Positions 9,045-18,466 of a stretch of 47,604 bases of DNA are shown here, piece after piece. How positions within the stretch are numbered: position 1 is the first letter of the stretch; each line of letters opens with the position of its first letter. The position numbers were made by a program, and so were the translations under genes. Origin of the DNA: an uncultured beta proteobacterium (GTDB taxonomy: Bacteria > Pseudomonadota > Gammaproteobacteria > Burkholderiales > SG8-41); the NCBI GenBank assembly GCA_903885665.1, contig CAISJL010000062.1, positions 1 to 47,604 of the forward strand. The letters are read 5' to 3'. Under the pieces are notes generated by a model. The model was given only the letters and a program-made list of their open reading frames with translations, was not told the origin of the DNA and ran no database searches.

Positions 9045-10151
9045 TTAAGGCTTTTTGGCGCCCGCTTTAGGAATAGGGCTAGTGTAGGCAAAATGGTCAT
9101 AGCTCATCTCAGCGGTGCGGAACCACAAAAACTGATCATTGCGGAATTTTAACCAAGGCCCGTAGATGCGCTTAAAGTGCGCACTCTTAGCAGCCGCCTC
9201 GTCGTAGATCTCGAAGGCCGCTTTTTGTGCTGCCTCCAAAATAGGCTTGGGGAATGGCCGCAACTGCGTGCCGTTATTGACTAAACGCCTGAGCGCTTCG
9301 GGGTTCTTAGCGTCATAGCGCGCCAACATCTGTATATTCGACTCCGCACACGCCGCTTCGAAAATGGCCTGGTAGTGCTTGGGCAAAGCCTCCCACTGCT
9401 GCAAGTTCACAATCGTGGAGAGCTGAGGGCCACCCTCCCACCAACCCGGGTAATAGTAATACTTGGCCACCTTCTGAAAGCCCAACTTCTCATCATCATA
9501 AGGGCCTACCCACTCCGCGGCATCGATAGTGCCCCGCTCTAGCGCTTGATAAATTTCATTACCGGCAATCTGCTGACCAACCACACCCAGCCGCGCCAAG
9601 ACTTGGCCAGCCATGCCGCTGACCCGCATCTTAAGCCCCTTCAGATCAGCTAAGCTCTTGATTTCTTTACGATACCAGCCACCCATCTGGACGCCCGTAT
9701 TGCCCGCCGGAAACTGCACGCAGCCATAGTCTTTAAACAAGGCTGCCACCGCATCTAGCCCACCACCGGCATACATCCAGGCATTTTGCTGACGCGCATT
9801 CAAACCAAACGGCACTGCCGTAGCAAACGCAAACGCTGGATCTTTACCCACGTAGTAATAAGGCGCCGTGTGGCCGCACTGCACCGTACCATTCTGTACC
9901 GCGTCTAGCACCTGCAAGCCCGGCACAATCTCACCGGCTGCAAACACCCGAATCTGAAAACGCCCCTCGGTCGCCTCAGCGACCCGCTTTGCGAGCGACT
10001 CGGCTGCGCCATACAAGGTGTCTAATGTTTTCGGAAAACTAGAGGCTAAGCGCCACTGAATGGTCGGTTGCGCCGAGACAATGGCGGGTGCTGCCACCGC
10101 ACCGGTTGCCAGACCCAGACCTGCATGACGTAAAAATCGTCTTCTTTCCAT
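9045..10151 (-). CDS. TRAP transporter substrate-binding protein (DctP family), Tat-exported, orphan
   Basis: A periplasmic solute receptor of the tripartite ATP-independent transporter class, 368 residues. The N-terminus has a twin-arginine motif (ERRRFLRHAG) and a hydrophobic stretch ending at IVSAQP, so export by Tat is likely. The mature domain resembles the 2-oxoacid-binding TakP branch, with IQWRLASSFPKTLDTLYGAA, DAAEWVGPYDDEKLGF and YYYPGWWEGG. Ligands of this branch are usually 2-oxo acids or related carboxylates; the ligand here is not known. No DctQ or DctM membrane gene adjoins it. The start has a good Shine-Dalgarno, GGAGG, 4 bp upstream. Confidence 0.92.
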   Translation of the reverse strand: MERRRFLRHAGLGLATGAVAAPAIVSAQPTIQWRLASSFPKTLDTLYGAAESLAKRVAEATEGRFQIRVFAAGEIVPGLQVLDAVQNGTVQCGHTAPYYYVGKDPAFAFATAVPFGLNARQQNAWMYAGGGLDAVAALFKDYGCVQFPAGNTGVQMGGWYRKEIKSLADLKGLKMRVSGMAGQVLARLGVVGQQIAGNEIYQALERGTIDAAEWVGPYDDEKLGFQKVAKYYYYPGWWEGGPQLSTIVNLQQWEALPKHYQAIFEAACAESNIQMLARYDAKNPEALRRLVNNGTQLRPFPKPILEAAQKAAFEIYDEAAAKSAHFKRIYGPWLKFRNDQFLWFRTAEMSYDHFAYTSPIPKAGAKKP

Positions 10152-10204
10152 GATGCCTCCAACACGTCGAATTTATACTTAACTAAATGAATTTATTAAA
10201 CTAT

Positions 10205-10290
10205 TTAATATTGAAGGGCAACCTACTCCAATCCACTCCAAGCCGCCCTACACCAACCTAAACCAACCCAAACCACCCTAAATCACGCCA
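10205..10290. repeat. C/A-rich degenerate tandem repeat upstream of the TRAP receptor gene
   Basis: The spacer between the TRAP receptor gene and pmbA contains irregular iterations of CCAACC, CCTAAA and CCAAACC (for example ACCAACCTAAACCAACCC). The strand composition is biased to C and A. No function is evident, and no hairpin terminator was recognised in it. Confidence 0.45.
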
Positions 10291-10295
10291 AGCCC

Positions 10296-11636
10296 TTAAC
10301 TACCCGCCAAAGTCATATTCGCAATTAAGATCGAGCCGCACTGGCGCGAACCGCGCCTACAGACATCGTTACCAATACCGATGATTTGGCGATACATCTC
10401 TTTTAAATTGCCGGCAATCGTAATCTCTTGCACCGGATACGCTAAAACACCGTTTTCCACCCAAAACCCAGCGGCGCCACGCGAATAATCACCAGTCACC
10501 GCATTCACGCCCTGCCCCATGAGCTCGGTCACCAATAAGCCGGTGCCCATCTTCCGCAACAGGCCATCAAAATCATCCCCCGTATCTTGCATCATCAAAT
10601 TATGATTACCACCAGCATTACCGGTAGAGCGCATACCTAATTTACGCGCTGAATAACTACCCAAGAAGTAACCCTGCACCACACCATCTTGCACAATCTG
10701 GCGCCGCTCTGTGGTCACCCCTTCTTGATCAAACGGACTGCTGGCTAAAGCCCTGGGAATTGCTGGGTCATCAACCATCTGCACGCACGACGCGAAAACG
10801 GTCTGACCCAGACTATCCGGTAAAAACGACGACTTACGATACAAGCTGCCACCCGAGATTGCACCAACAAAATGTCCCATCAAACTCGAGGCAATCCCCG
10901 ACTCAAACATCACAGGCACTTGGGCGGTATCGACCTGACGCGCATTCAAACGTGCAACAGCGCGCTGACCGGCACGCGCGCCTACTAACTCAGGGCTGGA
11001 CAAAGTCTGTGCATCACGCGCCGTGTCATACCAATCATCACGCTGCATGCCATCGCCAGTACCGGCAATCAAAGCACACCACAAACTATGGCGTGAGCTG
11101 GCGTAACCCGACAAAAAACCATTGGTGTTGCCATAAATGAAATGCGACTGTTGTGTGGATACCGACGCCCCCTCTGAATTACTAATCCTTGAATCAGCCG
11201 CAAAGCCTGCCGCCTCACAGCGTAATGCCATCTCAATCGCCTGCTCAACGGGTAAATCCCAGTGATGCATCAAATCCAAATCGGGGCAGTCGCGGGCCAA
11301 ACGCTCGGGATCAGCCAAACCAGCACAGGGATCCTGTGCCGTATAACGAGCAATCGCCAAAGCGGCATCGACCGTGTCGCGCAGCGCCTTGGGCGAGAAA
11401 TCCGAACTACTTGCATGACCACGCTGGGTCCCCAAATACACAGTCACACCAATGCCTTTATCGCGGTTATATTCAATAGTCTCGACCTCGCCCTGGCGCG
11501 CGGTCACGGTCTGGCCGAAACCCTCGCTGACCTCGGCATCCGCGCTGCTGGCGCCGCGTGTCTTAGCATATTGCAATGCATCACTGACTAATTCAGAAAG
11601 TGTCGCCTGATCGTACGAAAACGGTTGAGTGGCCAT
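10296..11636 (-). CDS. pmbA: Metalloprotease-complex subunit PmbA/TldE
   Basis: TldE partner of the TldD/TldE metallopeptidase, which in enterobacteria degrades unfolded peptides, matures microcin B17 and degrades the CcdA antitoxin. The 446 residues span the whole family. Recognisable blocks are GFGQTVTARQGEVETIEYNR, GIGVTVYLGTQRGHASS, VPVMFESGIASSLMGHFVGAISG, SYSARKLGMRSTGNAGG and GDYSRGAAGFWVENG. TldE lacks the zinc-binding HExxxH found in TldD, and none is seen here. It is divergent from darP across a 277-bp spacer, the same pmbA-yjgA neighbourhood known in gamma- and betaproteobacteria. Confidence 0.95.
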   Translation of the reverse strand: MATQPFSYDQATLSELVSDALQYAKTRGASSADAEVSEGFGQTVTARQGEVETIEYNRDKGIGVTVYLGTQRGHASSSDFSPKALRDTVDAALAIARYTAQDPCAGLADPERLARDCPDLDLMHHWDLPVEQAIEMALRCEAAGFAADSRISNSEGASVSTQQSHFIYGNTNGFLSGYASSRHSLWCALIAGTGDGMQRDDWYDTARDAQTLSSPELVGARAGQRAVARLNARQVDTAQVPVMFESGIASSLMGHFVGAISGGSLYRKSSFLPDSLGQTVFASCVQMVDDPAIPRALASSPFDQEGVTTERRQIVQDGVVQGYFLGSYSARKLGMRSTGNAGGNHNLMMQDTGDDFDGLLRKMGTGLLVTELMGQGVNAVTGDYSRGAAGFWVENGVLAYPVQEITIAGNLKEMYRQIIGIGNDVCRRGSRQCGSILIANMTLAGS

Positions 11637-11913
11637 ATTGAAATCAACAATCCTTTAACAGTAATCCATCTATAAACAAAGCTGCAGCCCAGACCCATTA
11701 CAAAATCAACAAACCATTCACAGCCGTACTGCGACTAGGGCTGAGGCTCAGAACCAGCCTCTGCGCTCTACTCTGTGCTCTAGTCAGGAAGCTAGCCCCC
11801 GCCCCAATTTAAATATCTCTGGGATCAGCAATTTACACGATCTGCATACGCAGTTCACTGCATTCACCTGAAAGGGCGTTATCATAACAGCTTCAAAATC
11901 AAACTAGACTATC

Positions 11914-12519
11914 GTGGAAGACACTGCAGACACCCTCCCCCCCAGCAAAACCCAGCGCAAGCAAGAGATGGACGCACTCCAAGCCATTGGCGCAGAGCTC
12001 ATCGCCTTAAATGACCACCAACTGGCCAGCATCCCACTACCTGAATCGCTACGCGACGCGGTCAGCGAAGCGCGGCGCCTGCGCACCTTTGAGGCCCAAC
12101 GCCGACAATTACAATATATCGGCAAACTCATGCGCTATGTCGACCCCGCCCCTATCCGCCACCAACTTGACGGCTGGCGCTCGGTCTCCGCCGAACATAC
12201 CGCACGCTTACACCGCATGGAGCACTGGCGCGACCGCCTGCTCAACGAACCGGCCGCACTCGCCGAGTTTATTGACACCTATCCTAGCACCAACATTCAG
12301 CAACTACGGCTACTCATCCGCAACACCGCCTATGAGCGCACCAACGGCAAGCCGCCGAAGAACTTTCGCGCCTTGTTTCAATTGATCCGCGAACTGGTGC
12401 AAGCCCAAGAAGCACCTATCCCCGAGGTCGACCCAGCAAACCACAACCCTACTGAATCTTCAGAGAACATTCCAAACGCTGCTGCGAACGCTAGCCTCGC
12501 ACCCAGGTCCAAACGCTAA
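11914..12519 (+). CDS. darP: Ribosome-associated protein DarP (YjgA family)
   Basis: A 50S-associated assembly factor (dual-action ribosomal maturation protein, formerly YjgA/DUF615), 201 residues. The family core is visible as SKTQRKQEMDALQAIGAELI, RRQLQYIGKLMRYVD, and NIQQLRLLIRNTAYERTNGK followed by FRALFQLIRELV. The start is a GTG at 11914. The next in-frame ATG (11968) would remove the SKTQRKQE block that belongs to the family, so the GTG is preferred. It is divergent from pmbA and followed 15 bp later by mogA. Confidence 0.92.
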   Translation: MEDTADTLPPSKTQRKQEMDALQAIGAELIALNDHQLASIPLPESLRDAVSEARRLRTFEAQRRQLQYIGKLMRYVDPAPIRHQLDGWRSVSAEHTARLHRMEHWRDRLLNEPAALAEFIDTYPSTNIQQLRLLIRNTAYERTNGKPPKNFRALFQLIRELVQAQEAPIPEVDPANHNPTESSENIPNAAANASLAPRSKR

Positions 12520-12534
12520 AACTATAATCACACG

Positions 12535-13152
12535 ATGACTACTCCCCACACATTCAAGATCGGACTCGTCTCCATCAGCGACCGCGCCAGTAGCGGCGTC
12601 TATACCGATGCCGGGTTACCGGCGCTGCGCGACTGGCTAGCCAGCGCCATCGCACAACCGACCTGGCAAGCTATAGAGCGGCTGATCCCAGACGACGAAT
12701 CCGGAATCAGTGCCACCCTAATCGAATTAGTCGACACCGTTGGCTGTGACCTGGTGCTCACTACCGGCGGCACAGGCCCTGCCCTGCGGGACGTTACCCC
12801 CGAGGCTACGTTGGCGATTGCGGACCGCGTTATGCCCGGCTTTGGCGAACAAATGCGCCAAGTGAGCTTGCGCTTTGTGCCCACTGCAATACTCTCGCGC
12901 CAAGTTGCAGTCATTCGTAAGCAAGCGCTCATCATCAACTTACCTGGCCAGCCCAAAGCCATCCGTGAGACTCTAGAAGGCCTCAAGGATGCCAGCGGTA
13001 AGACCGAAGTGCCTGGCATATTTGCCGCAGTGCCTTACTGCATAGACTTAATCGGTGGCCCGTATATCGAAACCCACGATAGCGTCGTGCGCGCGTTTCG
13101 TCCTAAATCAGCCCTACGCCCCATACCAGCCGAACCCCAAAAAAATATATAA
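12535..13152 (+). CDS. mogA: Molybdopterin adenylyltransferase MogA
   Basis: Adenylylates molybdopterin with ATP before molybdenum insertion in molybdenum-cofactor biosynthesis; cytoplasmic. The MoCF-biosynthesis fold is shown by KIGLVSISDRAS, LVLTTGGTGPALRDVTPEAT (the TTGGTG nucleotide loop and the acidic DVTPE), and NLPGQPKAIRETL. The C-terminus IGGPYIETHD is MogA-like. At 205 residues it is of usual size. It lies 15 bp after darP and is likely co-transcribed. No other molybdenum-cofactor gene is present. Confidence 0.94.
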   Translation: MTTPHTFKIGLVSISDRASSGVYTDAGLPALRDWLASAIAQPTWQAIERLIPDDESGISATLIELVDTVGCDLVLTTGGTGPALRDVTPEATLAIADRVMPGFGEQMRQVSLRFVPTAILSRQVAVIRKQALIINLPGQPKAIRETLEGLKDASGKTEVPGIFAAVPYCIDLIGGPYIETHDSVVRAFRPKSALRPIPAEPQKNI

Positions 13153-13421
13153 CTAGTTGAAAATAAACAGTTTTTTAAATTCTATTCAATACCATCACTG
13201 CCGCATGCCGATGCACTCAGCGCTACCACATCACGCCCACTGGCTACCCGAACTCACGACTCGCTTCTTATACCGCAGTCATTTTCCACACCCATTGACT
13301 ACAGGCACCTATTACATACAACTCAGCACTAAAACATAAAGCGCACCCATTACATCGTCTCTTTTAAATGAAACAAACTCTGAAATCATCTCCTTCAAAC
13401 AATCTAAAGATAGCCCCCATC

Positions 13422-14108
13422 ATGACCAATACCCTAGACTGCATCGAAATCGAAACCGGCAACAACCCCACCCACGCAATCATCTGGATGCACGGACTCG
13501 GCGCCGATGGCAACGACTTTGTTCCTATTGCCGATGAGCTTGGTCTCGATGGCTTAGCGCCAGTACGCTTTATTTTCCCCCACGCCCCCGAACGCCCGGT
13601 CACCATCAACAACGGCTACGTCATGCGCGCTTGGTATGACATCACCGTTGGCGACCTCGAAGGCAACACTCGCAAAGCCGATGCTGCAGGGGTTCGCGTC
13701 TCCCAAGGGCAAATCAATGACTTAATTGCCCAAGAACACGCCCGCGGTATTGCCTACACCAACATCAACTTAGCGGGCTTCTCTCAAGGCGGCGCCATCG
13801 CCCTCTATACCGGACTACGCTATCCCGAAACACTGGGTGGCATTATGGCGCTGTCGACTTACCTGCCACTTGCTGAGACCTTGCCGCAAGAGGCCGCAGC
13901 TGCCAATCTGCACACCGCTATTTTTATCGCCCACGGCACCCAAGACCCCGTCGTACCCTACACCATGGGACAAGGTACGTACCAGGCACTCCAAGCCGCC
14001 GGCTACCCAATTCAATGGCACGAATATCCAATGCCACACTCAGTATGCCCTGCAGAAATTGCTGACATCCGGCAATTTTTAACACCCCGACTGCGCACCA
14101 AGGCCTAA
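13422..14108 (+). CDS. Carboxylesterase/phospholipase-family alpha/beta hydrolase
   Basis: A small serine hydrolase of the abhydrolase_2 family (bacterial carboxylesterases and acyl-protein thioesterase relatives), about 228 residues. The oxyanion strand is AIIWMHGLGADGNDFVPIA, the nucleophile elbow GFSQGG, the acid lies in HGTQDPVVP and the catalytic histidine in MPHSV. An in-frame ATG at 13368 would add 18 residues unlike the family. The ATG at 13422 begins right before TNTLDCIEIE, where homologues begin, and is preferred. There is no signal peptide. It lies 270 bp after mogA, 48 bp before a CoA-transferase. Physiological substrate unknown. Confidence 0.9.
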   Translation: MTNTLDCIEIETGNNPTHAIIWMHGLGADGNDFVPIADELGLDGLAPVRFIFPHAPERPVTINNGYVMRAWYDITVGDLEGNTRKADAAGVRVSQGQINDLIAQEHARGIAYTNINLAGFSQGGAIALYTGLRYPETLGGIMALSTYLPLAETLPQEAAAANLHTAIFIAHGTQDPVVPYTMGQGTYQALQAAGYPIQWHEYPMPHSVCPAEIADIRQFLTPRLRTKA

Positions 14109-14156
14109 GCCACCTAGGACGCATCAAAAAAGAACTTTGATCGAGGAACGTAACCC

Positions 14157-15398
14157 GTGACCATATCAACAAGCACTAACGCCAGCACCTCAACGAACAA
14201 TAACAATCAACCGCTCGACGGTGTGCGTATCATCGACCTCACCTCTGTAGTGATGGGGCCCTTTGCCACCCAGTTGCTGGGTGACTTAGGGGCGGACATC
14301 GTCAAAGTTGAACCGCCAGATGGCGACATCTTGCGCCATATCGCGCCCATGAAAAACCCAGCGATGGGTCATATTTTTTTGCATCACAACCGTAACAAAC
14401 GCTCCATCGTACTCGACCTTAAAACCGCTGAGGGCTATCAAGCGCTTAGCCGTTTAATCAAAAGCGCTGACGTCTTAATCTACAACGTGCGGCCACAAGC
14501 CATGGCACGCCTCAAACTATCCTATGACGAAGTCACGGCGATTAACCCCGAGATCATCTACGTGGGCGCCTACGGCTTTGGTCAACGCGGCCCCTACGCC
14601 GCACAACCGGCCTATGACGATTTAATTCAAGGCATGTCCGCAATGCCCGCCCTGTTTCACCAAGCCGGCGCCTCTAGCCCACGCTATGCACCGCTAGCAA
14701 TTGCTGATCGCATCACAGGTCTCGCTGCGGTCAACGCCGTGACCACGGCCCTCTTTGCCCGTAGTCGCACTGGTCGTGGCCAATCCGTTGAAGTGCCTAT
14801 GTTTGAAACTGTTACCCAACTCGTACTCGCAGATCACATGGGCGGCTTCACGTTCGACCCACCAGAAGGTGAGCTTGGCTACGCCCGCATGCTCGCCCCG
14901 TTTCGAGCCCCCTATGAGACTCGTGATGGCTATATGTGCGTGCTGATTTATAACGACAAGCACTGGCGCGCGTTCTTCAAACTCATTGGTCAGGAAGACG
15001 TCTTTACCAGCGACCCGCGCTTTAGCAGCCACGAAGCACGCTCGCGCAATATTGCGCAGGTCTATGCATTTGCAGCAGAGCAACTCAAACGGAGGACTAC
15101 CGCAGAGTGGGAAGTAGCCCTGCGCGAAGCCGACATCCCCTCTGCCGCCATGAAAACCTTAGAAGATTTAATCAACGACCCACACCTGGCACAAACCGGA
15201 TTCTTCAGCCACCACCAACACCCTAGCGAAGGCTTTCTGCGCGAGATGACCCTAGCCAGCCACTGGCCTGCAGCCGGCGAAATGCCACACCGCCCTGCAC
15301 CCCGCTTAGGCGAACACAGCACAGAGTTATTACGCGAAGTCGGCTACAGCAACGAGGAGATTCACGCGCTGATGCAGGCGGGGGTGAGTAAGGCTTAA
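14157..15398 (+). CDS. Family III (CaiB/BaiF) CoA-transferase
   Basis: Transfers CoA between carboxylic acids through an aspartyl-CoA thioester. The CoA-transfer fold is seen in VRIIDLTSVVMGPFATQLLG, GADIVKVEPPDGD, NRNKRSIVLDLK and GFGQRGPYA. The likely catalytic aspartate is in PAYDDLIQGM, about residue 154. The C-terminal PRLGEHSTELLREVGYSNEE is typical. Length 413 is normal. The start is a GTG with GAGGAA about 10 bp upstream. It is of the same sub-branch as the CoA-transferase at 29673-30890 (both have LTSVV/MTSVV, NRNKRS and PAYD.IIQG-like motifs). Donor and acceptor acids are unknown. Confidence 0.93.
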   Translation: MTISTSTNASTSTNNNNQPLDGVRIIDLTSVVMGPFATQLLGDLGADIVKVEPPDGDILRHIAPMKNPAMGHIFLHHNRNKRSIVLDLKTAEGYQALSRLIKSADVLIYNVRPQAMARLKLSYDEVTAINPEIIYVGAYGFGQRGPYAAQPAYDDLIQGMSAMPALFHQAGASSPRYAPLAIADRITGLAAVNAVTTALFARSRTGRGQSVEVPMFETVTQLVLADHMGGFTFDPPEGELGYARMLAPFRAPYETRDGYMCVLIYNDKHWRAFFKLIGQEDVFTSDPRFSSHEARSRNIAQVYAFAAEQLKRRTTAEWEVALREADIPSAAMKTLEDLINDPHLAQTGFFSHHQHPSEGFLREMTLASHWPAAGEMPHRPAPRLGEHSTELLREVGYSNEEIHALMQAGVSKA

Positions 15399-15466
15399 CA
15401 ATGTGACGATACAGCTGCCACCCTAACCCCTAAACCCTAACACCACGCGCACTCATCCACATCACT

Positions 15467-16765
15467 TCACGCCAACGCCCTTTCGCGTCCTCGATTCACA
15501 TCAACCCTCCACACCAACACAATACCGGCGATAAAATACAGCCCAGTAATCATCATCGCTAAACGATGATCTCCACCCGAGAGCCAAGCCACAACACCGT
15601 AACCTAGAGGGCCGATCATCGCAGATGCTTTCATCGCCAAGCCCCACAAACCAAAAAATTCCGCTTGGCGCCCCGCCGGGCTTAGATACGCCACTAATGC
15701 GCGGCCTGCGGATTGACTCGAACCCAAACCTAATCCCACTAAATTTGCCACCACCCAAAATAGCGCTACGCTACGACTTTGACTGGCCAGCACAACTGTG
15801 AGCAGCCAAGCAACCAAAGTCAATAGGATGGTGCAGCGATGCCCCAGCCAGTCTTGCACATAGCCTAAGCTAAACGCACCAAACGCCGCCGTGATATTCA
15901 CTACCAACACTAAGGTAATCGTTTGCTGCATATCAAAACCCATCACTTGTTGCGCGTAAATTGCGGCCAATGCAATCACAGTTTGAATGCCTGCCTGATA
16001 GCATAGCAAGCTCCATAAAAATTGCTGCAAATCAGGATAGGTTTTTAACTGACGAATACTCTGTAACACATCGCTTGCAACCGCTCGCCAGATGATGCTG
16101 CGATGATGCGGCTGCGCGCGTTCACGCAGCCAATAGAATGTCGGCAATGCAGCGATTAAAAATAATCCTGCTGTGATTAACACAGCGACCGGTACAATCG
16201 TGGTCATTGCCTGCTGCAATGCTTGGGCATAACTGACATAAGCCAACACTAAGCCCAAGGCCACTAAGCCGCCGCAATAACCCAGACTCCAACCCCAGCC
16301 CGAGACTCGCCCGACAGCCTCAGGGCGCGCCAACTCTGGCAGAAATGCAGCAATCACATTCTCACCCGTACCAAAGCAATAGTTAGAGCACACGATCAGT
16401 ACCATCGCGAGCGCGACATCACCCCGCCCTACAAAGGCAAGGGCTGCAGTCGTTAACACACAACCGAGGGTCGTCACCACTAGTGCACGTTTTTTACTAG
16501 CACGCGCATCCGCCCACACGCCTAAGAGCGGAGCAGTCACCATAATCAAGGCATACGAGATTGCCAATGCTGTGGTCCATGCCAGCGTTGCCCAAGCGGC
16601 GTTTTGACAGACCTCCGCCACAAAATACATGCTGAACACGGCTGTAATAATGACCGTGGTATACCCCGAGTTAGCAAAGTCATACATTGCCCACGCCCAT
16701 ACCTCACGTCGCGCGACACCCGTATTCAGAGCGCCGGAGAGTTGTGCACTGTGCGCTCTTTTCAT
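15467..16765 (-). CDS. MFS transporter, UMF1 family
   Basis: A twelve-helix major-facilitator permease of the unknown-MFS-1/Atg22-like branch, 432 residues. The diagnostic N-terminus is EVWAWAMYDFANSGYTTVI. The first inter-helix loop reads LLGVWADARASKKRAL, and family features follow in NYCFGTGENVIAAFLPELA and VGRVSGWGWSLGYCGG. Substrate is not known for most of this family. It is convergent with the CoA-transferase on the left (68-bp gap) and lies 65 bp downstream of an amidase on the same strand, so permease and amidase could handle one amide substrate (inference). Confidence 0.9.
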   Translation of the reverse strand: MKRAHSAQLSGALNTGVARREVWAWAMYDFANSGYTTVIITAVFSMYFVAEVCQNAAWATLAWTTALAISYALIMVTAPLLGVWADARASKKRALVVTTLGCVLTTAALAFVGRGDVALAMVLIVCSNYCFGTGENVIAAFLPELARPEAVGRVSGWGWSLGYCGGLVALGLVLAYVSYAQALQQAMTTIVPVAVLITAGLFLIAALPTFYWLRERAQPHHRSIIWRAVASDVLQSIRQLKTYPDLQQFLWSLLCYQAGIQTVIALAAIYAQQVMGFDMQQTITLVLVVNITAAFGAFSLGYVQDWLGHRCTILLTLVAWLLTVVLASQSRSVALFWVVANLVGLGLGSSQSAGRALVAYLSPAGRQAEFFGLWGLAMKASAMIGPLGYGVVAWLSGGDHRLAMMITGLYFIAGIVLVWRVDVNRGRERALA

Positions 16766-16802
16766 AGGCTATGTGCTCATCGCAGTTGGCTTAGCGATCG
16801 TG

Positions 16803-16838
16803 TTGACTATTGAGTTGACTATTGAGCTGACTATCGCG
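16803..16838. repeat. 12-bp tandem repeat (three copies) at the amidase stop codon
   Basis: Two perfect copies of TTGACTATTGAG (16803-16814 and 16815-16826) are followed by a diverged third (CTGACTATCGCG, 16827-16838) that contains the amidase stop. Read on the minus strand, each unit carries an in-frame TAG, so the gene ends in three successive in-frame stop codons. The unit length of 12 keeps the frame. Confidence 0.85.
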
Positions 16839-18261
16839 GCACCACTGGAGTCATCTGCGCTACGCCAAAACACTGTTCCAAATAAGCAGCATGACGGAAC
16901 AATTGCGCCTCTCCACGCGGCTGACCAATCACTTGCACGCCAAAAGGCAATCCAGCACCGGCTACTCCACCAGGTGTGAATCCTGCAGGCATTGCCATCA
17001 CCGGACAAGCAGTCATAGTCACCGCACAAGTCAGCGCTAACCAGTCCATATAACCTACCAATGACACCCCATCCCACTGCTCTGGGTAGCGAGTCTCTAC
17101 GGGGAACGGTGGGCACAGTGTGGCCGGACAAATCAGCACATCATAGTCTTGTAAAAATTGAGCCATCGCTCGCACAATCTCACCTTGCGCTATTTCGGCG
17201 GCAATGACTTCGGTAAGTGTCAATTGCAAACCATACTCCGCATTGGCAATAATTTCTGGCTTCAACAAATGACGATACTCTGCAAGCAACGGACCTGCGC
17301 GCGAGATAAACAAAGCACCGCGCAAGGTTAAGAAATGCCGCATGGCATCACGCAAGTCAGGATGCGCCCATTCCACTGCAATGCCATCAGCCGCTAAGCG
17401 CTCGCCCACTTGTGCGATAGCTGTGCGCACGTCCGCATCTACAACCGGGGCAACCCCTAGATCCACACTCAACGCCACCCGCAGAGGGCGCTCGGCCTGC
17501 CGCGCACATTCCACAAAACTTGGTAACTGCTCTTGGGTGCTCAAGGGGTCGCGCCGATCAAAGCCGGCTTCGGCATCAAACATCAAGGCCACATCAGCCA
17601 CCGTGCGGCCCATAGGACCTTCAACCGCCAGCGGATTAAATGCTTGCTTTTGAATACGCGGCACCCGCCCAGGACTGGGGCGCAAACCACTGACTGAACA
17701 AAACGCTGCTGGTGTACGAATGCTGCCACCAAAATCACTACCGGTAGCCAACCATACCTGGCCGGCTGCCAGTGCAGCGGCACTCCCACCAGACGATCCG
17801 CTGGCACTCATGCGTAAATCCCACGGATTACGTGTCGCACCAAACACATCATTAAATGTATTACCGCCCGCAGCAAATTCAGGCAAGTTGGCTTTAGCCA
17901 CCACCAGCGCGCCCTGTGCCTCTAGGCGTTGCACCACCAGGTCTGAACTGGGCGCAATCCGGTCGGCATACACTTGCGAGCCATGGGTGGCGCGCACACC
18001 TTCGACATCGGTGTTGTCTTTCACCGCAATCGGTAAGCCACACAATAGACCGCCACTGTGAGAGTCGTGTTTGCGCTCACGCATCAGCACTTGTGCGCGC
18101 TCGCGTGCGCGTGTCATGCATAAGGTGACTAAGGCATTAATCTGTGGATTGGTCTGCGCAATCTGGATTTCTGCGGCATCAATCAACTCCAAGGGCGTGA
18201 CATCGCCTTGGCGCAAATGGGCAACCGCCTCAGTGGCAGTCCATTTTATGAATTCATGCAT
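16831..18261 (-). CDS. Amidase (amidase signature family)
   Basis: Hydrolyses a carboxamide with the Ser-cisSer-Lys triad. The lysine lies in PIAVKDNTD (about residue 81), the cis-serine in SASGSSGGSAAA and the nucleophile in TGSDFGGSIRTPA (about residue 180). The 476 residues are family-typical, and there is no signal peptide. Two ATGs are possible: the one at 18267 directly abuts the GAAGG ribosome-binding site, while the one at 18261 has a 6-bp spacing and is chosen. Related proteins include GatA, but no GatB or GatC is nearby, so this is more likely a catabolic or detoxifying amidase. It is divergent from the ThDP enzyme. Confidence 0.93.
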   Translation of the reverse strand: MHEFIKWTATEAVAHLRQGDVTPLELIDAAEIQIAQTNPQINALVTLCMTRARERAQVLMRERKHDSHSGGLLCGLPIAVKDNTDVEGVRATHGSQVYADRIAPSSDLVVQRLEAQGALVVAKANLPEFAAGGNTFNDVFGATRNPWDLRMSASGSSGGSAAALAAGQVWLATGSDFGGSIRTPAAFCSVSGLRPSPGRVPRIQKQAFNPLAVEGPMGRTVADVALMFDAEAGFDRRDPLSTQEQLPSFVECARQAERPLRVALSVDLGVAPVVDADVRTAIAQVGERLAADGIAVEWAHPDLRDAMRHFLTLRGALFISRAGPLLAEYRHLLKPEIIANAEYGLQLTLTEVIAAEIAQGEIVRAMAQFLQDYDVLICPATLCPPFPVETRYPEQWDGVSLVGYMDWLALTCAVTMTACPVMAMPAGFTPGGVAGAGLPFGVQVIGQPRGEAQLFRHAAYLEQCFGVAQMTPVVPR

Positions 18262-18466
18262 GTTCATCCTTCGCTAATGAAATTGGCAAACCAGCGTAAG
18301 CGCCAGGTATACGGTCAATAAAGTTCATTTATTACCACAGCCGCCAGTATAACGATCAACGACCAGTTGAACAGGATAGCCGTTCAGCCTTACTATCCGA
18401 GGTTACGACTGCCAAGCACAATTACAGTTGACTGCAACCCTAGAACATACCGCACAGGACACGCAC

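Noticed and set aside
15421-15444. Telomere-like run CCCTAACCCCTAAACCCTAA
   Set aside because: It is short, irregular and sits in an ordinary convergent spacer of a bacterial chromosome; coincidence or another low-complexity spacer is enough to explain it.
16831-18261. Amidase as GatA of the tRNA amidotransferase
   Set aside because: No gatB or gatC neighbours, and the sequence around the nucleophile fits general amidases; the genome's true gatCAB would lie elsewhere.
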